A DNA stretch of 57,305 bases from DYGX01 sp035325905 (GTDB lineage: Bacteria; Chloroflexota; Anaerolineae; Aggregatilineales; Aggregatilineaceae). Of the stretch, positions 57,286-57,305 are shown piece after piece. Every line of letters begins with the position of its first letter. The stretch's first letter is position 1. The translations under genes were made by a program, and so were the position numbers. The stretch is taken from assembly GCA_035325905.1 (NCBI GenBank), contig DAOKYY010000017.1:1-57305 (forward strand), read 5' to 3'. A model generated the notes under the pieces. The model was not told the DNA's origin, made no database searches, and was given only the letters and a program-made list of their open reading frames with translations.

Positions 57286-57305
57286 ATGATGACACTACTC
57301 CCTAT
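57286..57305 (+). CDS. Possible start of a plus-strand gene, cut by the window edge
   Basis: Two adjacent ATGs at 57286 and 57289 follow GGAGG (57272-57276) at suitable spacing. Only six codons are visible, so the call rests on the ribosome site alone. Confidence 0.35.

Overview
The window is a GC-rich bacterial chromosome segment that looks like Chloroflexota, probably an Anaerolineae-type lineage. This is inferred from gene content and style: many exported proteins with Thr/Pro (TPTP-type) linkers, PD40 propellers, DUF11-type repeats, tandem DarA-like c-di-AMP receptors, and a BTAD regulator with no transporter nearby. No rRNA, tRNA, CRISPR array, transposase or phage replication gene was found. 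The layout is that of an ordinary chromosome with short operons and many recognisable -35/-10 promoters.

Layout. 1-9114 (minus): the N-terminal part of a giant secreted DUF11-type repeat protein that runs off the left edge. It is broken by a 100-N gap flanked by a perfect 55-bp duplication. 9276-13286: two glycosyltransferases (minus) divergent from an oligosaccharide flippase (plus). 13425-18466: a LysM/L,D-transpeptidase, then a two-gene heterodimeric ABC exporter with one degenerate ATPase site. 18626-20026: a secreted glycoside-hydrolase-like protein, a strong terminator and a 600-bp low-GC gene-free stretch. 20630-23567: two small proteins with C-terminal membrane helices, then a TIR-TPR protein. 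23680-25760: a PD40/SH3 exported protein and a DUF47 (PhoU-like) protein. 25908-28505 (minus): glycerate 2-kinase and a receiver-histidine kinase. 28831-29435: two tandem DarA-type c-di-AMP receptors. 29495-31474 (minus): a ParB-like/alpha-beta-hydrolase fusion that lacks its serine nucleophile. 31678-33565: a fatty acyl-AMP ligase and a 42-residue membrane protein.

33772-38547 holds hypA-hypB-hypF-hypC-hypD, the [NiFe]-hydrogenase maturation operon, without hypE and without hydrogenase subunits in the window. 38624-42257 holds a holin-like membrane protein, a THEP1-type NTPase, two unknown membrane-anchored proteins, a flavin/F420-type PNPOx-fold protein and a PLP-dependent desulfhydrase/deaminase. 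42372-48105 holds three envelope or exported proteins (PD40, M23 peptidase, PPC-repeat). 48320-54943 holds recA, a DsbA-like thioredoxin, a two-S1-domain protein, VKOR, the bifunctional (p)ppGpp enzyme and a small lipoprotein-like protein. 55145-57228 holds a BTAD regulator with a degenerate NTPase-like domain and a methyltransferase. A further plus-strand gene may start at the right edge.

Themes. The window is rich in cell-envelope functions: surface repeat protein, glycan synthesis and flipping, peptidoglycan cross-linking, M23 hydrolase, and disulfide formation by a DsbA/VKOR pair. It also carries nucleotide second-messenger functions: c-di-AMP receptors, (p)ppGpp, and a TIR domain that may act on NAD. 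No single complete undescribed system can be demonstrated. The best leads are the TIR-TPR locus with its two membrane-anchored neighbours, the ParB-hydrolase fusion, and a pair of purine-rich inverted-repeat intergenic elements.
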